From Pseudosulfitobacter sp. DSM 107133 (GTDB lineage: Bacteria; Pseudomonadota; Alphaproteobacteria; Rhodobacterales; Rhodobacteraceae), in NCBI RefSeq assembly GCF_022788695.1, contig NZ_CP085154.1:1674001-1738000 (forward strand): DNA of 64,000 nt, written 5' to 3'. Below, in pieces: positions 55,043-64,000 of this stretch; the stretch's first letter is position 1, and each line of letters opens with the position of its first letter. The translations under genes were made by a program, and so were the position numbers. The notes beneath the pieces were generated by a model. It was given only the letters and a program-made list of their open reading frames with translations, was not told where the DNA came from and ran no database searches.

Positions 55043-56260
55043 ATGCGATATGTGATCCTGCTGATTTGTGCGCTGGTGCTGGCGGGTGCGCCGCGCGCCG
55101 GGGCGCAAGAGCTGACCGGTCTGGCCCGTGTCGACCCGGCACGCAGCCGTATTTCCGATGGCTGGCTGGGCAAGACCAAGCTGGTTATCGGCCTGAGCCA
55201 GGGCGTGCCGTTCCGCGTGTTCCATCTGGACGGGCCCAAACGTCTGGTGATTGATTTCCGCGAGGCGGACTGGGCCGGAGTTTCCGCCGATTCCCTGCTG
55301 CCCAAAGCGGGCAAGGTCACCGCAGTGCGCTTTGGCCCTTTCCGTCCGGGCTGGTCGCGGCTGGTGCTGGATCTGGCCGAACCTTTGTTGCCTTCGAATA
55401 TCGGTATGAAAGTGAACGACAGTACCGGCGCGGCCACGCTTGAGGTTGATCTGGTCGCTGCCAAACCCGAAGCCTTTGCCGCGGGGGCAGGCGCTCCTCT
55501 GGACGCCGAATGGGCGACGCAGGCCGCGCAGATCCCGCCGGAACCCAAATCAGACGACAGCTTTGTCGTGGTGATTGATCCCGGTCATGGTGGCGTTGAT
55601 CCCGGAGCGGTACGCGACGGGGTCAAAGAAAAAGACCTGATGCTGAAAGTTGCGCAAGCCCTGGCCGAGGCCCTGCGGCGCAGCGGGCAGGCCGAGGTTG
55701 TGCTGACGCGCACCGATGATCGTTTCGTGTCGCTGCCGGGGCGGGTTGATATGGCCCATGCAGCGGGTGCCGATCTGTTCATCTCGCTGCACGCAGATGC
55801 ATTGAGCGAGGGCGGGGCCAGTGGCGCCACCGTATATACGCTGGCCGATGACGCCAGTGATGCGGCCACCGCGCAACTGGCCGCCCAGCACAACCGCGCC
55901 GATATTCTGGCCGGTGCCGACCTGAGCGGGTCTGACGATCAGGTAACCGGCGTGTTGCTGGATCTGGCGCGTCAGGAAACCGCACCGCGCTCTGAACAGG
56001 CCGCCGCAGCCTTGATTGCAGCGATGAAGGCCTCCGGCGGGCCGATGAATTCGCACCCCTCGCGGCAGGCGGGCTTTTCGGTGCTGACCAGCGCCGATGT
56101 TCCGTCGTTGCTGATCGAGATCGGTTTTCTCAGCTCGAAGCGCGATCTTGCCAACCTGCGTGATCCGGTCTGGCGCGCGGTGATGGCCTCGGCAATCGCC
56201 GATGGCATTCTCGCGTGGCGCGCCAGCGATCTGTCACAGCGCCCGCTGGTGCGCCAATAG
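55043..56260 (+). CDS. N-acetylmuramoyl-L-alanine amidase (AmiC-like)
   Basis: 405 residues: signal peptide MRYVILLICALVLAGAPRAGA, an AMIN domain (residues about 30-140) that binds peptidoglycan at the division site, and a C-terminal Amidase_3 domain with zinc ligands in VIDPGHGGVDPGAVRDGVKEKD and FISLHADAL, and the catalytic E in SLLIEIGFLSS. It cleaves stem peptides from glycan to separate daughter cells. PBP1A downstream, across the inverted-repeat element, is also a wall enzyme. Confidence 0.94.
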   Translation: MRYVILLICALVLAGAPRAGAQELTGLARVDPARSRISDGWLGKTKLVIGLSQGVPFRVFHLDGPKRLVIDFREADWAGVSADSLLPKAGKVTAVRFGPFRPGWSRLVLDLAEPLLPSNIGMKVNDSTGAATLEVDLVAAKPEAFAAGAGAPLDAEWATQAAQIPPEPKSDDSFVVVIDPGHGGVDPGAVRDGVKEKDLMLKVAQALAEALRRSGQAEVVLTRTDDRFVSLPGRVDMAHAAGADLFISLHADALSEGGASGATVYTLADDASDAATAQLAAQHNRADILAGADLSGSDDQVTGVLLDLARQETAPRSEQAAAALIAAMKASGGPMNSHPSRQAGFSVLTSADVPSLLIEIGFLSSKRDLANLRDPVWRAVMASAIADGILAWRASDLSQRPLVRQ

Positions 56261-56276
56261 ATCTTTGACCTCGCCA

Positions 56277-56672
56277 TAGGGTCAGGACCCATTAATCCTG
56301 CACCGTCAGTTCGACAGATTCTTCCGCTGACAAGCAGCATCTGCGCAGAAATAGTGGTTCTATTTCAAACAGATGCGCCGCCTCCTCTCGGGACATTGCT
56401 GCGCAATGCCCTGCCGGGCAATGGGCTGCGGGAAAATCCGTCGAACCCGTCACGCCGAAGGCGTGCCAATATTATTAAGCGCTCCTACGGAGCGACGGGC
56501 GGCGATTTCACTTCATTTCAGTGGCTTGGGACGCTTGCAAATAGAACCTACCACTGCCCGGCAGTGCATTTGCATGGCAAATGTCACGAGAGGGGATTGG
56601 CTGCACGACCCAAACCACTGAAATTTCGTGAAATTGCCGCTGACGGCGCAGGATTAATGGGTCCTGACCCTA
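56277..56672. mobile_element. 396-bp MITE-like element with 33-bp terminal inverted repeats
   Basis: The ends 56277-56309 (TAGGGTCAGGACCCATTAAT...) and 56640-56672 are inverted copies with one mismatch in 33 bases. The outermost TA at each side fits a TA target site. No transposase or long frame lies inside. The interior holds a second inverted pair (56505-56530 and 56608-56633, about 23 of 26 matching), CACTGCCCGGCAGTG, CATTTGCATGGCAAATG, and the double hairpin at 56446-56502. Such elements are moved by a transposase encoded elsewhere. Confidence 0.85.
56446..56502 (+). repeat. Double-hairpin (REP-like) module inside the MITE-like element
   Basis: CCCGTCACGCC-GA-AGGCGTGCC and GCGCTCCTACGGAGCGACGGGCGG, enclosed by complementary CCCGTC/GACGGG. 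Same design and outer sequence as 15904-15960, with compensating changes in the second stem (GCTCC/GGAGC against GCACC/GGTGC). Confidence 0.8.
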
Positions 56673-56783
56673 AGCCCTTGGCGTAAGCGTAAATATGCCA
56701 TTTCCACACCCAGACGTGTTTTGACCCGATGCGGGGCGTGCCCTATAACACCGCCCTGAGCAGATTTCATAAAGGACGCCCGC

Positions 56784-59273
56784 GTGTTCCGATTCATCCT
56801 GTCGTTCTTCGGCGGTATCTTTACAGCCCTGACCATGGGCCTGTTGGCCATTGCCCTGAGCATCGGGGCGATTTTCTATATTTATGGCCGCGATCTGCCC
56901 AGCCACGAAAGCCTGGCCCAGTATACGCCGCCCACCATCAGCCGCATTTACAGCGGTCAGGGCCAGATTATCGACGAATTTGCCCAGGAACGGCGGTTGT
57001 TTGCCCCTGCGGATACGATTCCCGATCTGGTGAAACAGGCGTTCATCAGCGCCGAAGACAAGAATTTCTACACCCACGACGGCTATGACCTGCGCGGCAT
57101 CGCGGCGGCCGCCATTGACGCGGTGCGCTCGCGCGGGCGCGATGTGCGCGGGGCATCGACGATCACCCAGCAGGTGATGAAGAACTTCTTGCTGTCGGGC
57201 GACCGTCAGTTGGAACGCAAAATCAAGGAAATCATCCTTGCCAGCCGCATCGAAGAGACCCTGTCCAAGGAAAAGATTCTTGAACTGTATCTGAACGAGA
57301 TCTTTCTGGGCCAGAACAGCTATGGCGTAGCGGCGGCCAGCCAGACCTATTTCAACAAGACATTGGGCGAACTGGCCCCGCATGAAGCGGCGTTTCTGGC
57401 CGCACTGCCCAAGGCGCCGTCCGACTTTCACCCCGTGCGCCGAAAGGACCGCCTGTTGGCGCGGCGCAACTATGTGCTGAAAGAGATGCACGACAATGGC
57501 TATCTGACCACAGAGGTCTACGAATCCGAACGCGCGCAGCCATTGCGCTCGGTCCAGAACGGCGACTTTGAAAGCTTCAAGGACGAACTGCCGCCCCGTG
57601 ACTACTTTACCGATGAAATCCGCCGTCAGCTGTCTGAAAACTTTGGCGAGGGCGAGTTTTTCTCGGGCGGTCTGACCGTGCGGGCGACGATTGACCAGGA
57701 AATGCAGCCGATCGCGGCCAAATCCCTGCGCATCGAGCTGGAAAACTATGACCGCAGCCGCAGCACATGGCGCGGCACCGGCAAGAAAATCGACCCCGAA
57801 ATTGCCACCGGCGACGCATGGGAAGAGGCGCTGAACGCCGTTCCCGTGGCCCGCGATATCGACCTGAACGGCCAGTGGTATCCGGCTGTCGTGCGCGAGG
57901 TTGGCGACCAAAGTCTGGTGCTGGGCATCGAAGGCAATGGTATTGGCGAAGTGCCGCGTTCGGACATCAAATGGATCAAGGGCGATTTTGCCGCAAACTT
58001 CAAAGTGGGCGATGTGGTCCATGTGCGCCAGCGTGACGGCGCGTGGTCCCTGCGGCAGGTGCCTGCGGTACAAGGCGGATTTGTCGCGATGGACGTCAAC
58101 ACCGGCCGCGTGATCGCCATGCAGGGCGGGTTCAGCTATCAGAACTCGGTGTTCAACCGTGCCACACAGGCCAAGCGCCAGCCCGGTTCGTCGTTCAAAC
58201 CCTTCGTTTATGCGGCTGCGCTGGACAGCGGCTATACCCCTGCCACGATCATTGTCGACGCCCCGATCGAGATCAACACGCCCCAGGGCATGTGGCGGCC
58301 CAAGAACGCGTCGAACCAGTATTACGGCCCGACACCCATGCGCACCGGCATTGAACGCTCGCGGAACCTGATGACCATCCGTCTGGCCCAAGAGGTCGGC
58401 ATGGACACGGTTGCGGATTATGCCGAACGTTTCGGCGTCTATGACAAGGGTGAGATGGGCAAGTTTCTGGCCAACTCTCTGGGCTCGCAGGAAACCACGC
58501 TGTACCAGATGGTGTCGGCCTATGCGATGTTCGCCAATGGCGGCGAGCGGGTGAAACCCACCTTGGTCGACCGCGTACAAGACCGCTATGGCAAGACCGT
58601 CTATCGTCATGACGAACGCCAGTGTACCGATTGCAAACTGGCCAGCCTTGACCCGGGCTTTGGCCCGCGCATCACGTCCAACCGCGAACGGGTGATGGAC
58701 CCGATCACCGCCTACCAGCTGACCTCGATGATGCGCGGTGTGGTGCAACGTGGCACGGCGGCGCGCACGGTGAACCTGCCGGTGCCCACGGCAGGCAAGA
58801 CCGGCACCACCAACGACAGCAAGGACGTTTGGTTCGTGGGCTTTACCAGCAATATCGTGGCGGGCTGCTATATCGGCTTTGACACCCCGCGCAACATGGG
58901 GCGCGGTGCGTCGGGCGGGGGCATGTGCGGGCCGGTGTTCCAGCGGTTCATGCTGGAAGCCACCAAGAAATACGGCGGCGGCGATTTCTCAATTCCGCCG
59001 GGGGGCCACTTTATCAAGATCGACCGCTTTACCGGCGCGCGGCTCAGCGATGACGCCTCGGGCGAGAATGTCGTGGCCGAATATTTCCGCGATGGCGAAG
59101 AACCGTTGTTTGGCCTGATGTTTGATGGCGGCTTTGCCATGGGGGGCGACCTGCCGCTGGTCGAAGAGGTCGGGCGCGCCACGGGCCGTCAGGTCACCAC
59201 CTCGACCGGCAAGAAAGCGACCGTTGGGCCAAAGGCCAACTTTGGCACGCTCAGCTCGGGCGGGCTGTACTAA
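56784..59273 (+). CDS. mrcA: Penicillin-binding protein 1A
   Basis: 829 residues from GTG 56784. One membrane anchor (SFFGGIFTALTMGLLAIALSIGAIFYIY), a glycosyltransferase domain (EDKNFYTHDGYDLRGIAAA; RGASTITQQVMKNFLL) and a transpeptidase with SSFKPF (active Ser), SRN and KTGTT. It polymerises and cross-links peptidoglycan. AAAGGA precedes the GTG by 8 bases. An inserted OB-like segment between both domains is typical of PBP1A. Name by family; the local gene symbol could also be ponA. Confidence 0.93.
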   Translation: MFRFILSFFGGIFTALTMGLLAIALSIGAIFYIYGRDLPSHESLAQYTPPTISRIYSGQGQIIDEFAQERRLFAPADTIPDLVKQAFISAEDKNFYTHDGYDLRGIAAAAIDAVRSRGRDVRGASTITQQVMKNFLLSGDRQLERKIKEIILASRIEETLSKEKILELYLNEIFLGQNSYGVAAASQTYFNKTLGELAPHEAAFLAALPKAPSDFHPVRRKDRLLARRNYVLKEMHDNGYLTTEVYESERAQPLRSVQNGDFESFKDELPPRDYFTDEIRRQLSENFGEGEFFSGGLTVRATIDQEMQPIAAKSLRIELENYDRSRSTWRGTGKKIDPEIATGDAWEEALNAVPVARDIDLNGQWYPAVVREVGDQSLVLGIEGNGIGEVPRSDIKWIKGDFAANFKVGDVVHVRQRDGAWSLRQVPAVQGGFVAMDVNTGRVIAMQGGFSYQNSVFNRATQAKRQPGSSFKPFVYAAALDSGYTPATIIVDAPIEINTPQGMWRPKNASNQYYGPTPMRTGIERSRNLMTIRLAQEVGMDTVADYAERFGVYDKGEMGKFLANSLGSQETTLYQMVSAYAMFANGGERVKPTLVDRVQDRYGKTVYRHDERQCTDCKLASLDPGFGPRITSNRERVMDPITAYQLTSMMRGVVQRGTAARTVNLPVPTAGKTGTTNDSKDVWFVGFTSNIVAGCYIGFDTPRNMGRGASGGGMCGPVFQRFMLEATKKYGGGDFSIPPGGHFIKIDRFTGARLSDDASGENVVAEYFRDGEEPLFGLMFDGGFAMGGDLPLVEEVGRATGRQVTTSTGKKATVGPKANFGTLSSGGLY

Positions 59274-59333
59274 AACCGGCACCGGACTGGCCGCGTCGTC
59301 ACCCGACGGCTTGCCGCCCGTCCGGTGCTGGTT
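59274..59333. terminator. Hairpin between PBP1A and prfB
   Basis: AACCGGCACCGGAC pairs with GTCCGGTGCTGGTT (one mismatch) around an inner hairpin GTCGTCACCCGACGGC. T-tract poor. Likely a transcript end. Confidence 0.55.
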
Positions 59334-59372
59334 TACACCCCCATTTCAACACCATCCTAAGGATATGAGCCG

Positions 59373-60494
59373 ATGCGCGCCGAGGCCCAGAACACCGTTG
59401 CCGAGATCGAAAAGTCGTTAGAGCTGCTGGGGCAGCGTCTGGGCGTGGAAACCGCGCAATTCCGGCTGGAAGAATTCAACGCCCGTGTTGAAGACCCGAA
59501 CCTGTGGGACGATCCAGAAGCCGCGCAAAAGCTGATGCGCGACCGCCAGTCGCTGGTGGATGCCATCGACACCTATGAGGGGATCAAACAGGATCTGGCC
59601 GACAATATCGAGCTGATCGAACTGGGCGAGATGGAAGAAGACGAAGAGGTTATCAGCGATGCCGAAGCTGCCCTGAAGGCGCTGGCGGTCAAATCCGCGC
59701 AAAAAGAGCTTGAGGCGCTGCTGGACGGCGAGGCCGACAGCAATGACACTTTCCTCGAGATCAACTCGGGCGCGGGCGGCACCGAAAGCTGTGACTGGGC
59801 GTCGATGCTGGCGCGCATGTATGTCCGCTGGGCCGAGAAAAAGGGGTACAAGGTCGAACTGAACGCCGAAAGCGCGGGGGAAGAGGCGGGGATCAAATCT
59901 GCCACCTACAAGATCACCGGACACAACGCCTATGGCTGGCTGAAATCGGAAAGCGGCGTACACCGGCTGGTGCGCATCTCGCCCTTTGACTCGGCGGCCA
60001 AGCGGCACACGTCGTTTACCTCGGTCAAGGTCTATCCGGTGGTTGATGACAACATCGAGATCGAAGTGAACCCGTCAGACATCCGCATCGACACATACCG
60101 GTCCTCCGGTGCGGGCGGCCAGCACGTCAACACCACCGACTCGGCTGTGCGGATCACCCACCATCCTACCGGCATCGTCGTGACGTCATCGGAAAAATCC
60201 CAACACCAGAACCGCGACATTGCCATGAAGGCGCTGAAATCGCGGCTGTACCAGATGGAGTTGGACAAACGTTCGGCGCTGGTCAACGAGGTGCACGAAA
60301 GCGCCGGCGATGCGGGCTGGGGCAACCAGATCCGTTCTTACGTCCTGCAACCCTATCAAATGGTCAAAGACCTGCGCACCAACTACGAGACCTCGGACAC
60401 CAAGGGTGTGCTGGACGGTGATCTGGACGGTCTGATGGGCGCGACACTGGCGCTGAACGTCAGCGGCAAGAGCCGGTCCGAGGCAAAGGGCTAA
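59373..60494 (+). CDS. prfB: Peptide chain release factor 2
   Basis: 373 residues. It holds SPF in [15 protein letters not shown] (recognition of UGA/UAA) and GGQ in [20 protein letters not shown] (peptide release). The whole protein is in one frame from ATG 59373: the in-frame UGA frameshift control known from E. coli prfB is absent, as in other alphaproteobacteria. Confidence 0.96.
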   Translation: MRAEAQNTVAEIEKSLELLGQRLGVETAQFRLEEFNARVEDPNLWDDPEAAQKLMRDRQSLVDAIDTYEGIKQDLADNIELIELGEMEEDEEVISDAEAALKALAVKSAQKELEALLDGEADSNDTFLEINSGAGGTESCDWASMLARMYVRWAEKKGYKVELNAESAGEEAGIKSATYKITGHNAYGWLKSESGVHRLVRISPFDSAAKRHTSFTSVKVYPVVDDNIEIEVNPSDIRIDTYRSSGAGGQHVNTTDSAVRITHHPTGIVVTSSEKSQHQNRDIAMKALKSRLYQMELDKRSALVNEVHESAGDAGWGNQIRSYVLQPYQMVKDLRTNYETSDTKGVLDGDLDGLMGATLALNVSGKSRSEAKG

Positions 60495-60563
60495 GTATAG
60501 AAATCTGCTTCAGGCGGGTTCATTCCGCTTGAACCTGCCCAAGGCTGCGGCAAAGCTGCGGCC

Positions 60564-62003
60564 ATGACTGATGACATCCTTTTCCAAGGCGCTTTGGCGC
60601 AATCGGCTGCCCTGACCAAGGGCACCCTGAGTGCAACCGATCTGATGCAGGCAACCTTGGCGCGTATCGACGCTGTGAACGGGGCGGTAAACGCCATCGT
60701 GTCGTTGCGCGACACCGATGCGCTGATGGCCGAGGCCCGCGCCGCCGATGCCGCACCGCGCAGCGGTTGGCTGCACGGCATGCCCATTGCCATCAAGGAT
60801 CTGGCCAATGCGGCCGGGCTGCCCACGTCGATGGGCTCGCCTTTGTTTGCGGGGCAGGTGGCGGCCAAAGACGATATCATGGTGGCACGCCTGCGCGCGG
60901 CGGGGGCAATTGTGATTGGCAAGACCAACACGCCCGAGTTCGGCCTTGGGTCGCACACCATCAATCCGGTGCACGGGCCCACGCACAACCCCTATGTGCA
61001 CGGACGTTCGGCGGGGGGATCCTCTGGCGGGGCGGCGGCGGCGCTGGCTTGCGGGATGATGTCTGTGGCCGACGGGTCGGACATGATGGGATCGCTGCGC
61101 AATCCGGCAGGATGGAACAACGTCTATGGCATGCGCCCCACCTGGGGGCTGGTGCCGTCGGAACCCGAAGGCGACAGTTTTCTGCACCAACTGGCCACCA
61201 ACGGCCCGATGGCGCGCAATCCTTCCGATCTGGCGGCCTTGCTGGACACCATGGCCGGAAGCGACCCGCGCCAGCCCCACGGGGTCGATCAGACCCCCGC
61301 GCTGCCGCAGATCGCTGGCGGAATGCAGGGCGTGCGCATCGGCTGGCTGGGCGACTGGGGCGGTGCGTTGCCTATGGAGCTGGGTATTCTGGATATCTCT
61401 CAGGCAGCCCTGAAGCAGATGGAGGGCCTGGGCGCGCAAGTGACCGATCAGGCCCCGCTGTTCGATGCCGAAGCGATGTGGGACAGCTGGATCACCCTGC
61501 GGTCATGGCAGGTGGGCGCGGGGCTGGCGCCGCTCTATGCCGATCCGGCCAGGCAGGAGCACCTGAAAGACACCGCGCGCTGGGAAATCGGACGTGGCAT
61601 TGCGTTGACGGCAATGCAGGTTCATGCTGCCAGCGTGGTGCGCAGCAACTGGTTTAAGGCCGCCGCAAAAGTCTTTGATACTTATGATATTCTGGCGCTT
61701 CCATCGGCGCAGGTTTGGCCCTTTGATGGCACCTGGGATTACCCGCGCGAGATCGCGGGCGTGCAGATGGACACCTATCACCGCTGGATGCAGGTGGTGG
61801 TGCCCGCGTCGCTGCTGGGGCTGCCGGTGGTCAACGTGCCCGTGGGCTTTGGCGGGCCGGATGACGCGCCTGCGGGGCTGCAACTGATCGGCAAACGCGG
61901 GGCCGATGCGGCGCTGCTGCGGGTGGCGCAGGCCTGGCACGAAGCAACCGACTGGCCAAACGCGCGGCGGGTCCGGAATTTGAAAACGAGACCAGAAGAA
62001 TGA
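60564..62003 (+). CDS. Amidase signature family protein
   Basis: 479 residues. The Ser-Ser-Lys triad is visible: K in HGMPIAIKDLANAAG, and the serines in GRSAGGSSGGAAAALACG, while the third region SVADGSDMMGSLRNPAGWNN replaces the usual GTDTGGS. Members hydrolyse amides; the substrate is open. The ATG is not preceded by a clear ribosome site. Its stop overlaps the start of the LysE remnant (62000-62003). Confidence 0.9.
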   Translation: MTDDILFQGALAQSAALTKGTLSATDLMQATLARIDAVNGAVNAIVSLRDTDALMAEARAADAAPRSGWLHGMPIAIKDLANAAGLPTSMGSPLFAGQVAAKDDIMVARLRAAGAIVIGKTNTPEFGLGSHTINPVHGPTHNPYVHGRSAGGSSGGAAAALACGMMSVADGSDMMGSLRNPAGWNNVYGMRPTWGLVPSEPEGDSFLHQLATNGPMARNPSDLAALLDTMAGSDPRQPHGVDQTPALPQIAGGMQGVRIGWLGDWGGALPMELGILDISQAALKQMEGLGAQVTDQAPLFDAEAMWDSWITLRSWQVGAGLAPLYADPARQEHLKDTARWEIGRGIALTAMQVHAASVVRSNWFKAAAKVFDTYDILALPSAQVWPFDGTWDYPREIAGVQMDTYHRWMQVVVPASLLGLPVVNVPVGFGGPDDAPAGLQLIGKRGADAALLRVAQAWHEATDWPNARRVRNLKTRPEE

Positions 62004-62137
62004 CAATTCAATTGTGGTTTGCCTTTGCGATGGCCTGTGCGGTTTTGACATTCATCCCGGGGACCAGTGTTCTTTTGGCTATCAGCCAGCCACTGACCAA
62101 GGGCCGCAGTGCAGCGCCTATGGACATTCGGCGGTGA
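62000..62137 (+). pseudogene. Truncated LysE/RhtB-type exporter
   Basis: The 45-codon frame reads MTIQLWFAFAMACAVLTFIP then GTSVLLAISQPLTKGRSAA, which is the first membrane helix and conserved (T/I)PG...VLL loop of LysE exporters (about 205 residues when whole). It stops right afterwards, and 62140-62270 gives no continuation. The start overlaps the amidase stop, the remains of a former operon. Confidence 0.75.
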
Positions 62138-62272
62138 CGCACGTCAGATTTGCGCGATGTTGCATCGGCACCGTGAGGTTTTTGATACCGTTCGAAGCCA
62201 AAGCCGCTTGCCTGATGCAATTGCGCGCGCCTATAGCAATTGCCAACTTATACTAAATCGGGAAAAACCATC

Positions 62273-62626
62273 ATGTTTTCAGTCCTTCTTATCGGTCTCG
62301 TTGCCGCCATCCATCTGTACATCGTCTATCTTGAAATGTTTCTGTGGGACAAACCGGCGGGTCGTAAGGTGTTCGGAACGACACAGGAATTTGCAAAGGC
62401 CTCCAAGGCGTTGGCGGCCAACCAGGGTTTGTATAACGGCTTTCTGGCTGCAGGTTTGATCTTTGGCCTGTTCCTTGGTGACCAAGGCGGGGTCTTTACC
62501 GTCTTTTTTCTGTGCTGTGTCATCATTGCGGGCATTTTCGGGGCGGCAACGGCGAACCTCAGAATCCTGTTTGTACAGGCGCTTCCTGCGGTTGTTGCTT
62601 TGGTCGCGGTATTGGCAGGCCTCTAA
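62273..62626 (+). CDS. DUF1304 membrane protein
   Basis: 117 residues with four membrane segments: VLLIGLVAAIHLYIVYLEMFLWD, then GLYNGFLAAGLIFGLFLG, FFLCCVIIAGIFGAATA and a last helix. The motif EMFLWDKPAGRKVFGTT is characteristic of DUF1304. Function unknown. GGGAAAA stands 7 bases before the ATG. Confidence 0.88.
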   Translation: MFSVLLIGLVAAIHLYIVYLEMFLWDKPAGRKVFGTTQEFAKASKALAANQGLYNGFLAAGLIFGLFLGDQGGVFTVFFLCCVIIAGIFGAATANLRILFVQALPAVVALVAVLAGL

Positions 62627-62847
62627 ACTGCGCTTGCTGGCTCGCGCCCCTGTGCGGCCAGCCGTGCGCGCAACGCTGCGATTTGCGGGGCGTTCTGTTC
62701 CAGGGCAAAAACATAGGCCTGCGTTAGAAAGAAACAGGCCGCATCAACATCCTGTGTGCTGTCGGCGGCCTGTGTATACAGCATCACCAGCGCCGCATGG
62801 TCACCCACTGCATGCGCTGCCAGAAGCTGCGCGTTCAGATCGCTCAT
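62623..62847 (-). CDS. Small helical protein coupled to the Rieske oxygenase
   Basis: 74 residues: MSDLNAQLLAAHAVGDHAALVMLYTQAADSTQDVDAACFFLTQAYVFALEQNAPQIAALRARLAAQG..., which looks like two TPR-like helix pairs. The ATG overlaps the oxygenase stop (62844-62847), so it is made with that enzyme. I do not recognise a named family. Confidence 0.75.
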   Translation of the reverse strand: MSDLNAQLLAAHAVGDHAALVMLYTQAADSTQDVDAACFFLTQAYVFALEQNAPQIAALRARLAAQGREPASAV

Positions 62848-63998
62848 TCTGCGGCCATCCGCCCCGCGCGATGCGCGTTCAGCCGTCCGGCGACCCACGC
62901 GTGAAACAGATGCGTCGGCCCGTCCATGGCCGGCGAAAACCGCCCGCCGTCGAAATCCGGCGCATGGCGGCCGCGTTGCATCCCTTCGACAACAAAGATG
63001 TCTTCCTCGAAGACCAGTTTCCACTGTTCGGTATTGCGCGCGCGCAGGGCCGGGTCGGTGTCGGGGGCTGCATAGTAGATGTGCACGTTTTCGACGGTCT
63101 TTTCCGTGCTTTCCGGCACCAGAATGATTGCAAACGTATGATCGCGGTGCACGCCCAGCAGCACGTTGGGGTAGGCAGTGATATATTCGGCGGCGGTGTC
63201 CCATTTGGCGCTGAGACCTTCGAAATCGGGGAACGACTGGCCATCGGTGCCGGTCATCTGCCGGTACACCAAGGTGCCCTGACCCGAAAACAGATCCGGC
63301 GCTTCGATGTGGTAATGATCCTCAAGCCGTGAATAGCTGTTCAGGCCGGGGTGCACCCACGGCAAGTGATAACTTTCGCAGTAATTTTCCACCGCCAGCT
63401 TCCAGTTGCAGTTCAGCGCCAGCTGGAATCGGCTGTCGGCCCCGCCGTGGTGCAGCGGTTTGTCAAACTCGGCCCAGCGGGCCAGCAGGGCGGCGTTGTG
63501 CTCCTCGAACGGCGCCGCATCGCCTGACAGGTTGATCCAGATCACGTCCATCCACTGATGGCTGCGCACTTCGATCAGGCCCAGCAAGGCGCGGTCGATG
63601 CCTGCGTGTGTGTTGCGCCCCGGGCCGCCCACATGGGGGGTGCTGACCAGCTTGCCGTCGGTGCTGTAACACCAGCTGTGATAGGGGCAGCGAATGGCGC
63701 CTTCGATCTTGCGCGCGGCATCGACCAATATCATGCCACGGTGGCGGCAGATGTTCTGGAAGACCCGCACCCGCGCCGCACGGTCGCGCACGATCAGCAG
63801 GGGAATGCCCAGAAAGGTCAGCGGCACCGCATCGCCTATCTCGGGCACATCCGCCCCCACGGCCAGACCGGACCAGCCAGCGGACAGAACGGCGGTGCGT
63901 TCTTCGTCAAAGACAGCCGGGTCGATGTAATGGGCGTTTGGCAGGCCGTTGGCCTGATCCAATGGGCGGCGGACCGCTTGCAGGTCGGTGTGGGACAT
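62844..63998 (-). CDS. Rieske-type aromatic ring-hydroxylating oxygenase, alpha subunit
   Basis: 384 residues. Rieske [2Fe-2S] ligands: C84 and H86 in NICRHRG, C104 and H107 in CPYHSWCY. The mononuclear iron site reads ENYCESYHLPWVHPGL near 215. The family hydroxylates aromatic or quaternary amine compounds with a separate reductase; no reductase is in view, though the window ends here. The start at 63998 (MSHTDLQAVRRP) is 2 bases from the edge, so more genes of the operon may lie beyond. Confidence 0.9.
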   Translation of the reverse strand: MSHTDLQAVRRPLDQANGLPNAHYIDPAVFDEERTAVLSAGWSGLAVGADVPEIGDAVPLTFLGIPLLIVRDRAARVRVFQNICRHRGMILVDAARKIEGAIRCPYHSWCYSTDGKLVSTPHVGGPGRNTHAGIDRALLGLIEVRSHQWMDVIWINLSGDAAPFEEHNAALLARWAEFDKPLHHGGADSRFQLALNCNWKLAVENYCESYHLPWVHPGLNSYSRLEDHYHIEAPDLFSGQGTLVYRQMTGTDGQSFPDFEGLSAKWDTAAEYITAYPNVLLGVHRDHTFAIILVPESTEKTVENVHIYYAAPDTDPALRARNTEQWKLVFEEDIFVVEGMQRGRHAPDFDGGRFSPAMDGPTHLFHAWVAGRLNAHRAGRMAAE

Positions 63999-64000
63999 CG

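Noticed and set aside
59373..59450. Programmed frameshift in prfB
   Set aside because: The gene is open in one frame from its ATG; no early UGA.

Overview
The window looks like chromosomal DNA of a marine alphaproteobacterium of the Rhodobacteraceae (Roseobacter group). This is inferred from GC-rich codon usage, a Rhodobacter-type 5-aminolevulinate synthase preceded by a perfect FNR box, a cyanide-insensitive (CIO-type) quinol oxidase, and a complete assimilatory nitrate cluster with NasT/NasS. No rRNA operon, prophage or CRISPR array was seen. Most genes are ordinary housekeeping genes. The accessory interest lies in a sulfur/redox island, a 15 kb nitrate cluster, and several non-coding palindromic or repeat elements.

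Layout. 1-575: start of a secreted glycerophosphodiester phosphodiesterase (partial). 988-6436 (minus): sulfur operon with a DUF2892 protein, two YeeE/YedE half-transporters, persulfide dioxygenase, a phosphatase-like/sulfide:quinone oxidoreductase fusion and a SulP permease. 6523-7655 (minus): a Crp/Fnr regulator and an NsrR-like Rrf2 regulator with Fe-S-type cysteines. 7740-11171 (plus): a truncated peroxiredoxin, cioA-cioB-DUF2474 and a secreted DsrE protein that seems to start at an ATA codon. A 15-bp palindrome recurs at three promoters of this island. 11172-16140: decayed gene pieces, a SufT-type protein, an IS110 remnant, a RimB-RimK fusion and a crotonase-like gene, framed by an inverted pair of about 270-bp repeats.

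16140-25703: NfeD and SPFH membrane proteins, tgt, lon, an HU protein with a basic tail, tRNA-Val(CAC), and proline synthesis with proB divergent from proC-proA. 25733-40592 (minus): nasT, nasS, nrtA, nrtB, a fused nrtC/D ATPase, a double-GAF protein, nirB, nirD, nasA, a TrpD2-like gene and cysG. The leader before nrtA carries a terminator-type hairpin that fits NasT antitermination. Together these genes import nitrate, reduce it to ammonium and make the siroheme that NirB needs.

40747-64000: phosphatase, tRNA-Val(TAC), transglutaminase-like protein, pirin, tRNA-Asp, sulfotransferase-like and glycosyltransferase genes, a dipeptidase, hemA, a RodZ-like protein, ispG, a DsbA-like protein, an M48 protease, an aminotransferase, a cell-wall amidase, PBP1A, prfB, an amidase, a LysE remnant, a DUF1304 protein and a Rieske oxygenase. 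Between the amidase and PBP1A lies a 396-bp element with 33-bp terminal inverted repeats and many internal hairpins. It shares a double-hairpin module with the repeat near 15.9 kb.
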